A DNA stretch of 7,181 nt from Burkholderiales bacterium (GCA_025936275.1 JAICTR010000145.1:1-7181); one strand, 5' to 3'; shown: positions 1 to 6,107, counted from the first letter of the stretch. Program-made: numbers and translations. The notes: generated by a model not told the origin, from the letters alone.

Positions 1-396
1 AACGCGCTCGATGCCGCGCGCGCGGAATGGATCGGCGCCGACGTGTTCGCGTACCTGAGGAAGCTGCGCGACCAGGGCCGGCGCTTCGGCCTCGTCGTGC
101 TCGACCCGCCCAAGTTCGCGCCCACCGAGAAGCACGTGCCCAACGCTGCACGCGCGTACAAGGACATCAACCTCTGGGCGATGAAGCTGCTGGCACCCGG
201 CGGCCACCTGCTTACGTTCTCGTGCTCGGGTGCGGTGAGCCCCGATCTCTTCGCGAAGATCGTCGCCGGCGCGGCGGCGGATGCGAAGGTGGATCTCCAG
301 GTGCGGCGCCATCTTGGCCCGGGCCTGGACCATCCCGTCTCGGTCCATTTCCCCGAGGGGGAATACCTCAAGGGGCTGTGGCTGCAGGCGTCGTAG
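1..396 (+). CDS. rlmI: 23S rRNA (cytosine(1962)-C5)-methyltransferase, RlmI type, 3' part
   Basis: Only the last 131 codons are in the window; the reading frame is open from base 1 and stops at TAG 394-396. The product is the C-terminal part of a class I S-adenosylmethionine-dependent methyltransferase that methylates C5 of a 23S rRNA cytosine in the cytoplasm. Seen in the sequence: VVLDPPKFAPT with the motif IV DPPKF at window residues 35-39, then YKDINLWAMKLLAPGGHLL, then TFSCSG with the probable catalytic cysteine at window residue 75, and the ending DHPVSVHFPEGEYLKGLWLQ. These blocks line up in order with the end of E. coli RlmI as I remember it (DPPKF, YKDINM, TFSCSG, DHPV, PEG-YLKG). 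The missing part should hold the PUA domain and the SAM-binding motif I. Nothing looks broken. The other possibility is a paralogous rRNA cytosine methyltransferase of the same fold with a different target base. Confidence 0.9.
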   Translation, partial: NALDAARAEWIGADVFAYLRKLRDQGRRFGLVVLDPPKFAPTEKHVPNAARAYKDINLWAMKLLAPGGHLLTFSCSGAVSPDLFAKIVAGAAADAKVDLQVRRHLGPGLDHPVSVHFPEGEYLKGLWLQAS

Positions 397-407
397 CGGG
401 CGCCCCC

Positions 408-418
408 TGTGATAAAAT
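408..418 (+). promoter_or_regulatory. Extended -10 promoter of the tRNA-Val gene
   Basis: TGATAAAAT at 410-418 fits the extended -10 form TGnTAtAAT (TG at 410-411, hexamer TAAAAT at 413-418, five of six matches). It is the only AT-rich patch between the methyltransferase stop and the tRNA. The expected transcription start near 425 would give a leader of about 10 bases before the mature tRNA at 435. No good -35 hexamer is seen 17 bases upstream, which is usual for extended -10 promoters. The position overlapping the end of rlmI suggests the tRNA has its own promoter. Confidence 0.55.
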
Positions 419-434
419 TTCGCGTTCCTTCGGC

Positions 435-511
435 AGGCGCGTAGCTCAGCTGGTTAGAGCACCACCTTGACATGGTGGGGGTCGTTGGTTCGAGTCCAAT
501 CGCGCCTACCA
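435..511 (+). tRNA. tRNA-Val, anticodon GAC
   Basis: A full cloverleaf of 77 bases with encoded CCA can be drawn. Acceptor arm 435-441 (AGGCGCG) pairs with 501-507 (CGCGCCT). The D stem GCTC/GAGC is 444-447/457-460, with the GG pair in its loop. The anticodon stem CCACC/GGTGG is 462-466/474-478, with loop TTGACAT and anticodon GAC at 469-471. The variable loop is 479-483. The T stem GTTGG/CCAAT is 484-488/496-500 around TTCGAGT. The discriminator is A508 and CCA is 509-511. GAC reads the valine codons GUC and GUU. No mismatch suggests a pseudogene. No clear rho-independent terminator follows. Confidence 0.97.
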
Positions 512-530
512 TTCCATCCGTAACTTCCCG

Positions 531-625
531 CGTCGCAGTTAACGCGCGTAGCGACGGCGATCCTCCTCGCAGCTCGCTTCAACTGAGCTGACATGCGTTA
601 AGCGACGCTCGTTTTCGTGCGTCGT
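531..625 (+). repeat. Cluster of short inverted repeats in the tRNA-receptor spacer
   Basis: The gene-free spacer 512-731 begins with several short inverted repeats. CGTCGC 531-536 pairs with GCGACG 551-556. TTAACGC 539-545 pairs with GCGTTAA 595-601. CAGCTC 570-575 pairs with GAGCTG 585-590, with a 9-base loop and nested inside the previous pair. GCGACG 602-607 can pair with CGTCGT 620-625 with one wobble. The 531-556 hairpin and the 539-601 outer stem cannot both form. None is followed by a T-run, so none is a standard terminator. They may belong to the 3' trailer of the tRNA transcript or to the leader of the chemotaxis receptor; no known family was recognised. Confidence 0.4.
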
Positions 626-642
626 GTCACCTGTCTTTTCCC

Positions 643-671
643 TTGCAGTGGCCTGTCGTCCGCCCGAGAAT
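643..671 (+). promoter_or_regulatory. Possible weak sigma-70 promoter of the chemotaxis receptor
   Basis: TTGCAG (643-648) and GAGAAT (666-671) are separated by 17 bases and match the -35 and -10 consensus at three and four of six positions. The pair lies 60-90 bases before the receptor start and the -10 overlaps the left arm of an inverted repeat. I saw no sigma-28 flagellar promoter pattern. The match is weak and could be chance. Confidence 0.25.
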
Positions 672-690
672 GGAGTCGTCAGTCGGGCGG
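660..690 (+). repeat. Perfect 8-bp GC-rich inverted repeat upstream of the receptor gene
   Basis: CCGCCCGA at 660-667 is the exact reverse complement of TCGGGCGG at 683-690, with 15 bases between. As RNA it would form a stable stem ending 41 bases before the receptor ATG; as DNA it could be an operator. No T-run follows, so a terminator is unlikely. Confidence 0.5.
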
Positions 691-721
691 CGGTGTCTCG
701 CCGTCATCGGCCCGGCAGCCT

Positions 722-728
722 GGGAGGG
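722..728 (+). promoter_or_regulatory. Ribosome-binding site that fixes the receptor start
   Basis: GGGAGGG sits just before ATG 732, with GGAGG four bases from the start codon. The same frame is open further upstream to a GTG at 624, but that codon has no such site, and the extra 36 residues would put a polar, arginine-rich stretch ahead of the first membrane helix. ATG 732 is therefore preferred. Confidence 0.75.
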
Positions 729-731
729 ACG

Positions 732-1961
732 ATGAAAGTCAGCGACATTTCGATTCGCAAATCCGTGAAGGCCTACACGGCCCTCGCCGTGCTCGGCTTT
801 TGCGCGGCGTTGGGCGTGGGCGAATGGGGCCTGCTTTCGGTGGCCGATCGGGAAGCGGGTGCGATGCGGGCTGCGACGCTGCTCGGCGTGCTCGGCATCA
901 CCGGCGTGCTGCTGCTGCTCGTGGGCGGCGCATTCCTCTACCGGCACATCACGCAGCGCATCGATGTGCTCGTGGCGCGAACCGAAAAGCTCCGCGAGGG
1001 CGAGTGCGACCTCACGCGCCGCCTGCCGAAGATGACCGGCGGGCTGGGGAAGATCTGCGCCGCGCTGAACGCGTTCGTGGAGCGCATCGAGGAGCTGGTC
1101 GCGAGGGTCGCGTCGAATGCCGGCAGCATCGCCTCGGCGGCGCGCGCGGTGAGCACGGGAAGCGCCGAAGTGTCCGAGCGCACCTCGATGCAGGCGGCGA
1201 CGCTCATGGAAACGGCGGCGAGCATCGAGGAGTTCACCGCGTCGGTGCGGCAGAACGCGGAGAACACGCAGCGTGCGCGCGACCTCGCCGCCGCGGCCTC
1301 GACTTCCGCGCAGCAGGGCGGGCGCGTCGCCGCCGAGGCGGTGGCGCGCATCGGCTCGGCGAACGAGAGCTCGAGGAAGATCGGCGCGATCGTGGTGGCG
1401 ATCGACGACATCGCCTTCCAGACCAATATCCTCGCGCTCAACGCGGCGGTGGAAGCGGCGCGTGCGGGCGAGAGCGGTCGCGGCTTCGCGGTGGTCGCAT
1501 CGGAGGTGCGCGCGCTCGCGCAGCGCAGCGCCAACTCCGCGCGCGAGGTGAAGACGCTGGTGAACGATGCGATCACCAAGGTGGACGACGGCGCACGGCT
1601 GGTGGCCGAGGCGGGCGGCGCGATGGAGCAGATCATCGCTTCCATCGAAGAGGCCGCCGCGATCATGAACGAGATCGCCGCCGCGAGCGCCGAGCAGGCC
1701 TCCGGCATCGGCCAGGTGAACCGCGCCATCTCCGAGCTCGAGGATGCGACGCGGCGCAACCAGGAGATCGTCGATCGCGCGGCGGCGGCGGCGCAATCGA
1801 TGCGCGAGCAGGCCGAGGCGATGGCGGTGCTGGTCTCGCGCTTCAACGTGGCGGAAGGCTCGCGCATGAGTGCGCCGGTCAGGGTCAGCGCCGCCGTGCG
1901 CGACGACTCGAGCCGCGGCGTCGTGCGGCGCGCGCGCTCGCTTCCGGCGCCGCACGGCTAG
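732..1961 (+). CDS. Methyl-accepting chemotaxis protein with minimal periplasmic part
   Basis: A 409-residue inner-membrane receptor that would signal through CheW and CheA to the flagellar motor or a related output. Seen: helix 1 at about residues 14-37, a loop of only about ten residues, helix 2 at about 48-70, then a HAMP-like segment (about 71-123, including DLTRRLP). A long alanine-rich coiled coil with a typical adaptation-helix stretch (ETAASIEEF, VRQNAENTQ, residues 160-180) follows. The highly conserved hairpin tip is at about 224-266 (DIAFQTNILALNAAVEAARA, GRGFAVVASEVRALAQRS). A second adaptation helix is at about 296-345. The C-terminus (RRARSLPAPHG) is basic and lacks the NWETF-type CheR-docking pentapeptide. 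There is no room for a periplasmic ligand-binding domain, so the stimulus must be sensed in the membrane, the HAMP region or through a partner. Start set by the ribosome-binding site at 722-728. Ligand unknown. Confidence 0.93.
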   Translation: MKVSDISIRKSVKAYTALAVLGFCAALGVGEWGLLSVADREAGAMRAATLLGVLGITGVLLLLVGGAFLYRHITQRIDVLVARTEKLREGECDLTRRLPKMTGGLGKICAALNAFVERIEELVARVASNAGSIASAARAVSTGSAEVSERTSMQAATLMETAASIEEFTASVRQNAENTQRARDLAAAASTSAQQGGRVAAEAVARIGSANESSRKIGAIVVAIDDIAFQTNILALNAAVEAARAGESGRGFAVVASEVRALAQRSANSAREVKTLVNDAITKVDDGARLVAEAGGAMEQIIASIEEAAAIMNEIAAASAEQASGIGQVNRAISELEDATRRNQEIVDRAAAAAQSMREQAEAMAVLVSRFNVAEGSRMSAPVRVSAAVRDDSSRGVVRRARSLPAPHG

Positions 1962-1980
1962 AAGGATCGGTTCGGTCATC

Positions 1981-1999
1981 CCCCTTGGCCTCGGAGGGG
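1981..1999 (+). promoter_or_regulatory. Hairpin over the ribosome-binding site of the acetyltransferase
   Basis: CCCCT at 1981-1985 can pair with AGGGG at 1995-1999, optionally extended by a T-G wobble (1986/1994). The right arm is the main part of the ribosome-binding site GGAGGGG (1993-1999), which stands six bases before ATG 2006. If the hairpin forms in the messenger it would lower translation of the acetyltransferase unless ribosomes or another factor open it. The stem is short, so this could be a by-product of the G-rich binding site. Confidence 0.35.
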
Positions 2000-2005
2000 C
2001 ATCCG

Positions 2006-2545
2006 ATGGAATTTCGCCGCCTGAGTGAGTCGGACCTTGCGATGCTGCACGAATGGATCCACCGGCCGCACGTGATGGAGTGGTGGGGCGAGGAGGCCGG
2101 CTGCAGCACATTCGAAGAAACGCGCTCGAAATATCTGCCGAGGCTTCCGGCGGAAAGCCCCGTCGAGGCGCACATCGCGCTGATCGCCGGCGAGCCGATC
2201 GGTTTCATCCAATCCTACGCAGCTCTCGGTTGCGGGGACGGATGGTGGGAGGACGAGACGGACCCCGGCGTGCATGGAATCGACCAGTTCCTCGCCGACG
2301 GCACGAAGCTGGGCCAGGGCATCGGCACCACGATGGTGTCGGCCTTCGTGCGGCGATTGTTCCGGGATCCCGCGGTTACGCGAGTGCAAACCGATCCCGA
2401 TCCCCGCAATGCGCGCGCGATCCGGTGCTACGAAAAGGCCGGCTTTCGCGCGTTGCGCGAGGTGACGACGCCGGCGGGCCTCGCGCTGCTCATGGCGATC
2501 GATCGGCCATCGACGGGCTACGCGGACAGCCTGGAGAAAGGTTAA
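2006..2545 (+). CDS. GNAT acetyltransferase, AAC(6')-Ib-like (aminoglycoside 6'-N-acetyltransferase family)
   Basis: A 179-residue cytoplasmic GNAT enzyme. Members of the closest family transfer acetyl from acetyl-CoA to the 6'-amino group of aminoglycosides. Seen: HEWIHRPHVMEWWGEE (residues 15-30), GEPIGFIQSYAALG (62-75), GDGWWEDETDPGV (77-89), GIDQ (91-94), the acetyl-CoA loop LGQGIGT (102-108), QTDPDPRN (128-135) and RAIRCYEKAGF (137-147). Compared by eye with remembered AAC(6')-Ib, residues 62-163 align without gaps and about two thirds are identical. With an offset of 22, residues D100, W102, D115 and D152 of AAC(6')-Ib correspond to D78, W80, D93 and D130 here. Position 179, Asp in AAC(6')-Ib and Tyr in the quinolone-acetylating -cr variant, is A157. 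ATG 2006 has a strong GGAGGGG site six bases upstream; the frame is open far upstream only because of high GC. The gene starts 44 bases after the receptor stop and may be co-transcribed with it. Chromosomal homologues often have other natural substrates, so resistance is not proven. Confidence 0.88.
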   Translation: MEFRRLSESDLAMLHEWIHRPHVMEWWGEEAGCSTFEETRSKYLPRLPAESPVEAHIALIAGEPIGFIQSYAALGCGDGWWEDETDPGVHGIDQFLADGTKLGQGIGTTMVSAFVRRLFRDPAVTRVQTDPDPRNARAIRCYEKAGFRALREVTTPAGLALLMAIDRPSTGYADSLEKG

Positions 2546-2604
2546 TTTCACCCCGCGACACGACTTAGCGGTTGTTAAGCGCGCCCCGGCAAAAAGGCGT
2601 AACG

Positions 2605-2632
2605 TGCCGATCCGGATTCATCGGCAGCCGAT
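2605..2632 (+). promoter_or_regulatory. Overlapping palindromes, candidate operator of the phenol-oxidase operon
   Basis: TGCCGAT (2605-2611) and ATCGGCA (2620-2626) form a perfect 7-bp inverted repeat with an 8-base centre. ATCGGC-A-GCCGAT (2620-2632) is a second perfect palindrome sharing the right arm, and ATCCGGAT (2610-2617) is a third inside the first. The half-site GCCGAT thus appears three times within 28 bases, 25-50 bases before the multicopper oxidase ATG. A dimeric regulator could bind here, or the messenger leader could fold into alternative hairpins. It does not resemble the CueR or CopY copper boxes I know. I could not place a convincing -35/-10 pair in the 111-base gap 2546-2656. 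Confidence 0.45.
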
Positions 2633-2656
2633 ACGAAAAAGAAAAGGGGAGGCAGG

Positions 2657-4618
2657 ATGCGGCGCGCTTCCGGTTCGGTCGTGGCTTTGCTTTTCCTGGG
2701 CGCCGTGCCGTTCGCGCACGCCCTCGCGCAGCCGCCCGATCGCGAGGTCGCCGATCCGCCGCGGTTGCGATCCGCATCGACGCCTTCGCCGCTGCTCGCG
2801 GCGGCAGCACCGCGCGCGCCCGCGAGCGAAGTCGCGCTCGACCTCCACATCGCGTACACGGACGGCCGCATCTGGAATCCCGCCGAAGGACGCTACGACG
2901 CGGTCCACCTGCGCAGCTACCAGGGCACCGGCGTCGATCCGAAGGCGCCCTACGTCTCCCCGACGATCGAGGTGACGCCGGGCAGCACGGTGCGCGTCAC
3001 GCTGCACAACGAGCTCCCCGCCGATCCGAGCTGCGCGCACTCGGCGGACGTCAACAAGCCGCATTGCTTCAACGGCACGAACCTGCACACGCACGGGCTG
3101 TGGGTGAGCCCCGCGGGCAACGGCGACAACGTGCTGCTCTCGATCGATCCGGGCGTCTCCTTCCAGTACGAGTACAACATCCCCGCCGACCATCCCTCGG
3201 GGACGTTCTGGTACCACACGCATCGCCACGGCTCGACGGCGCTGCAGGTCTCGAGCGGCATGGCGGGCGCGCTCATCGTGCGCGGCCACCGCGTGCCCAC
3301 GCCGCAGGCGCATGGCGACATCGACACGCTGCTCGTCCCGACGCGCGACGGTTCCTTCCGCGAGCGCATCCTCGTGCTGCAGCAGATCCAGTACGCGTGC
3401 CGCGACGCCGACGGCAAGATCAAGGTGAACGCGGACGGCTCGTATCGCTGCGACCCGGGCGACGTCGGCGGCGTCGAGGGCTACGACCAGTTCGGCCCGG
3501 GAAGCTGGCCGGCCTCGGGGCGCTACACCGCGATCAACGGGCAGGTGCTCGCGAGCTTCGACGGCGCGATCGCCGGACGCATCGAGCGCTGGCGCGTGAT
3601 CCACGGCGGGGTGCGCGACACGATCAACCTCGAGTTCCGCCGCCTCGCCGGCAACGAAGGCGGCGCGGCACGCCTCAAGGCCGCGCAGCAGGACGCGTTC
3701 GTGCGCGAGAGCTGCACCGGCGCTCCGCTCCCGCAGTTCCTCATCGCGGCCGACGGCCTCACGATGGCCTCGGTGCACCAGGCGACGCAGACGGTGTTCC
3801 AGCCGGGCTATCGTTGGGATGCGCTGATGGTCTTCCCCGAGGAAGGCACGTACTGCGTGATCGACGCCGATGCGCCCGCCTCGGCGAGCGTGGACCAGGC
3901 GCCGCCCTCGCGACGCCTGCTCGGGCTCGTGCACGTGGGCAAGGGGAACGCGGTCCCGGCCGATCTCGCCCGCTACGTTGCCGCACGCCTCGAATCGGCC
4001 GCCGCGATGCAGATGCCCGCGAACGTTCGCGCCAGGGTGATCGCGGACCTTCGCGACCATCTCAAGCTCGCGAGCTTCGTCCCGCATCCCGACGTGACGG
4101 ACGCCGAGGTGACCGGGCAGCAGCTCCTCGAATTCAACATCGATGTCGATCCCAAGAAGCCCGATGCGGTGTTCGAGGTGAACGGCAAGCCCTACGACCC
4201 GCGGCGCATGGACCGCGTGCTGCGGCTGGGCGGCGTGGACGAATGGACGCTGCGCTCGGACTTCGTGAGCCATCCGTTCCACATCCACGTGAATCCCTTC
4301 CAGGTGGTGAAGGTCCTCGATCCGCAGGGCCGCGACGTGAGCGCGCCCGGCGCCGTCGACGACGCGGGCGGCACGGTGGACCCGCAGTACCCGGGACTCA
4401 AGGGCGTCTGGAAGGACACGATCTGGGTGAAGAACCTCGTGCCGCCCGGCAAGCCGCCGGGGCAGTACACGCTCGTCGTGCGCACGCGCTACGAGCGCTA
4501 CATCGGCGCCTACGTCCTGCATTGCCACATCCTCGACCACGAGGACCAGGGAATGATGCAGAACGTGAGCGTCGCATTGCCCGATGGAAAGGGAGGCATC
4601 TCGCTGGCGCATCACTGA
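2657..4618 (+). CDS. Exported laccase-like multicopper oxidase
   Basis: A 653-residue multicopper oxidase that would oxidise phenols or metal ions and reduce oxygen to water outside the cytoplasm. Residues 1-25 look like a signal peptide (MRRASGSVVALLFLGAVPFAHA); the twin arginine lacks the usual Tat consensus, so Sec is likelier. A Pro/Ala-rich spacer (about 33-56) leads to three cupredoxin domains at roughly 57-210, 225-410 and 440-645. All four copper motifs are present: H144-T-H146-G; WYHTHRHG with H187, H189 and H191; HPFHIH with H539, H542 and H544; and HCHILDHEDQGM with H622, type-1 copper ligand C623, H624, H628 and probable axial M633. Besides C623 there are exactly six cysteines, spaced as three possible disulfides (126/137, 248/265, 353/400), which fits an exported protein. 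There is no methionine-rich copper-sensing segment as in CueO, and it is about 140 residues longer than CueO. Start ATG 2657 follows GGGGAGG at 2646-2652. It is the first gene of a four-gene run, 21 bases before the tyrosinase. Substrate unknown. Confidence 0.94.
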   Translation: MRRASGSVVALLFLGAVPFAHALAQPPDREVADPPRLRSASTPSPLLAAAAPRAPASEVALDLHIAYTDGRIWNPAEGRYDAVHLRSYQGTGVDPKAPYVSPTIEVTPGSTVRVTLHNELPADPSCAHSADVNKPHCFNGTNLHTHGLWVSPAGNGDNVLLSIDPGVSFQYEYNIPADHPSGTFWYHTHRHGSTALQVSSGMAGALIVRGHRVPTPQAHGDIDTLLVPTRDGSFRERILVLQQIQYACRDADGKIKVNADGSYRCDPGDVGGVEGYDQFGPGSWPASGRYTAINGQVLASFDGAIAGRIERWRVIHGGVRDTINLEFRRLAGNEGGAARLKAAQQDAFVRESCTGAPLPQFLIAADGLTMASVHQATQTVFQPGYRWDALMVFPEEGTYCVIDADAPASASVDQAPPSRRLLGLVHVGKGNAVPADLARYVAARLESAAAMQMPANVRARVIADLRDHLKLASFVPHPDVTDAEVTGQQLLEFNIDVDPKKPDAVFEVNGKPYDPRRMDRVLRLGGVDEWTLRSDFVSHPFHIHVNPFQVVKVLDPQGRDVSAPGAVDDAGGTVDPQYPGLKGVWKDTIWVKNLVPPGKPPGQYTLVVRTRYERYIGAYVLHCHILDHEDQGMMQNVSVALPDGKGGISLAHH

Positions 4619-4630
4619 ACGAACGAGCGC

Positions 4631-4636
4631 GGGAGG
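4631..4636 (+). promoter_or_regulatory. Closely spaced ribosome-binding site of the tyrosinase
   Basis: GGGAGG lies within the 21-base gap after the oxidase stop, only three bases before ATG 4640, closer than usual. The start is still preferred because the protein then begins with a complete Tat signal. Confidence 0.6.
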
Positions 4637-4639
4637 CGC

Positions 4640-6094
4640 ATGAAGACAACAAGAAGAACGGTATTGAAAGCGGCGGCGGCCGGAGCGGTCTCGGCTTTCT
4701 CGGGCATCGTGCCGGGCCTCGCGGCGGCGGCGCAGCGGCTGCGCGTGCGGCGCTGCGTGAACGACATGAAGGATGGAGACCCGGACCTCGAGACCTATCG
4801 CGACTTCGTCGGCATCATGCTCGCGAAGCCGCAAGGCGATCCCGTGAGCTGGATCGGATTCGCCAACCAGCACGGCGACGCGAACGACTTCAAGTTCTGC
4901 CCGCACGGCGACTGGTATTTCCTCCCATGGCACCGCGAGTTCGTGATGATGTACGAGCGCGCGGCGAGCGCACTCACGCACAACGCGCGTTTCGCAATGC
5001 CGTACTGGGACTGGACCACGCTGCGCGACTATCCGCCCGCCTTCGCGGCACCCAAACACAAGGGCAAGGCCAACCCGCTCTATGTGCCGGGGCGCAACGC
5101 GCTCAAGGGCCCGAACGCGCTCACCGACAAGATCGTCGGAAAGCCGGTGATGGACGCGATCTACCGCGAAACGGTGTACGAGGCGTTCGGCACCAGCCGC
5201 AACCGCAAGCAGACGAACCTCGATCCCTCGTGGGTGCCGGCGGGTGGCGGCCTGCAGGGAACGCTCGAGCGCACGCCGCACAACCTGGTGCACAACGCCA
5301 TCGGCGCCTTCATGCCGGACTCGAATTCGCCGCGCGACCCGATCTTCTTCATGCACCACGGCAACATCGACCGCATCTGGGCGACGTGGAACGCGATGGG
5401 CCGCGTCAACTCGACCGATCCGCTATGGCTCGGCATGGAGTTCAAGGACAACTACATCGCCCCGGACGGCACGACGTACACGCGCGGCGTGAAGGACCTG
5501 CTCGACATCGCGCCGCTCGGCTATACCTACGACCGCATGCCGCCGAAGTCGGCGCCGCTCCTGCGCGCGACGCGCCGCGACGCCGACATGCGCGCGCTCT
5601 TCGATCCAAAGGCGCCGGCGCATCCGCAGCGCATCCGCAAGTCGAACGACACGGCGGCCACACCCGGCGCGCCGCTCTCGATTCCGTTCTCCCTCGAGGA
5701 CCGTGCGCTGCTGCGCGCCGAGCGTCCCGGCACGCCCGAGGAGTCGCGCGAGATCGTGGCGCTCATCTCGGAGATCCGGCTCTCCGATGCGGTGCGCGAG
5801 ATCCGCGTGCTGGTGAACCATCCGCAGCCCTCCATCGACGTGCCCGAGACCGATCCGCATTTCGTCGCGCACGTCTCGTTCCTGCGCCACTCGCACGAGG
5901 GCATGCAGGGACACGGCAAGGCGCTCCCCGCGACGATCGTGAATCTCACCGAGGCGCTGCGCAACCTCGCGGCGAAGGGTGACGCGCCGAAGGACGAGGT
6001 CACCGTGCAGCTCGTGCCGGTGCCCGAGCCGGGCGCAGCCGAAGCGGCCGCCGTGAAGGTGGTCCCGGCCATCGTGGAGATCGCGGTCCTGTGA
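4640..6094 (+). CDS. Tat-exported tyrosinase / polyphenol oxidase with plant-type C-terminal regions
   Basis: A 484-residue type-3 copper enzyme that would hydroxylate monophenols and/or oxidise o-diphenols to quinones. The N-terminus TRRTVLKAAAAGAVSAF is a Tat signal ((S/T)RRxxLK), suggesting copper is loaded in the cytoplasm before export. Copper A ligands: H78 (probable), H89 and H98 in CPHGDWYFLPWHREF. Copper B ligands: H214 and H218 in TPHNLVHNAIG, and H239 in DPIFFMHHGNIDRIW. C87 stands two residues before H89, where fungal tyrosinases carry a Cys-His thioether bridge. N215 directly follows the first copper-B histidine, a position linked to monophenolase activity. DPLWLGMEF...VKDLLDIAPLGYTYD (about 260-298) resembles the plant PPO DWL domain and carries the Tyr-x-Tyr mark (Y295, Y297). 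Residues about 380-484 (IRVLVN, HFVAHVSFLRHSH, NLTEALRNLA, DEVTVQLVPV) resemble the KFDV beta-domain that covers the active site in latent plant enzymes. A basic linker (about 300-335) could be a processing site. Monophenolase activity cannot be decided from sequence alone. Confidence 0.93.
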   Translation: MKTTRRTVLKAAAAGAVSAFSGIVPGLAAAAQRLRVRRCVNDMKDGDPDLETYRDFVGIMLAKPQGDPVSWIGFANQHGDANDFKFCPHGDWYFLPWHREFVMMYERAASALTHNARFAMPYWDWTTLRDYPPAFAAPKHKGKANPLYVPGRNALKGPNALTDKIVGKPVMDAIYRETVYEAFGTSRNRKQTNLDPSWVPAGGGLQGTLERTPHNLVHNAIGAFMPDSNSPRDPIFFMHHGNIDRIWATWNAMGRVNSTDPLWLGMEFKDNYIAPDGTTYTRGVKDLLDIAPLGYTYDRMPPKSAPLLRATRRDADMRALFDPKAPAHPQRIRKSNDTAATPGAPLSIPFSLEDRALLRAERPGTPEESREIVALISEIRLSDAVREIRVLVNHPQPSIDVPETDPHFVAHVSFLRHSHEGMQGHGKALPATIVNLTEALRNLAAKGDAPKDEVTVQLVPVPEPGAAEAAAVKVVPAIVEIAVL

Positions 6095-6107
6095 GGCGCA
6101 CGCGCCG

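Noticed and set aside
435..511. tRNA-Val as an integration site of a mobile island
   Set aside because: No integrase gene and no second copy of the tRNA 3' end are in the window.
537..603. attC-like site (TTAACGC ... GCGTTAAGC, about 67 bases) next to the tRNA
   Set aside because: The right end fits GTTRRRY, but the left end deviates from RYYYAAC and the inner stem is very lopsided (about 26 bases on one side, 6 on the other); no cassette gene or integrase is present.
617..2005. Upstream extension of the acetyltransferase frame
   Set aside because: The frame is open only by GC bias; the family alignment begins near residue 1 of the ATG 2006 product, which has a strong ribosome-binding site.
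627..2111. Minus-strand open frame of 494 codons opposite the chemotaxis receptor
   Set aside because: Antisense shadow; Arg/His-rich composition, no motif, and it crosses two genes and their spacer.
2574..2580. GTTAAGC after the acetyltransferase as an integron attC core
   Set aside because: No matching RYYYAAC partner or internal L boxes were found, so a cassette origin is not supported by the sequence.
2657..4618. CueO/CopA copper-resistance oxidase
   Set aside because: No methionine-rich segment, no Tat consensus and a clearly greater length than CueO; a laccase-like label fits better.
2618..5359. Minus-strand open frame of 913 codons
   Set aside because: Antisense shadow of the oxidase and tyrosinase; His/Arg/Val-rich with no domain pattern.
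2572..5982. Plus-strand open frame of 1136 codons across the oxidase and tyrosinase
   Set aside because: It runs out of frame through two genes with intact copper motifs, is extremely Arg-rich with no recognisable domain, and is explained by the high GC content.
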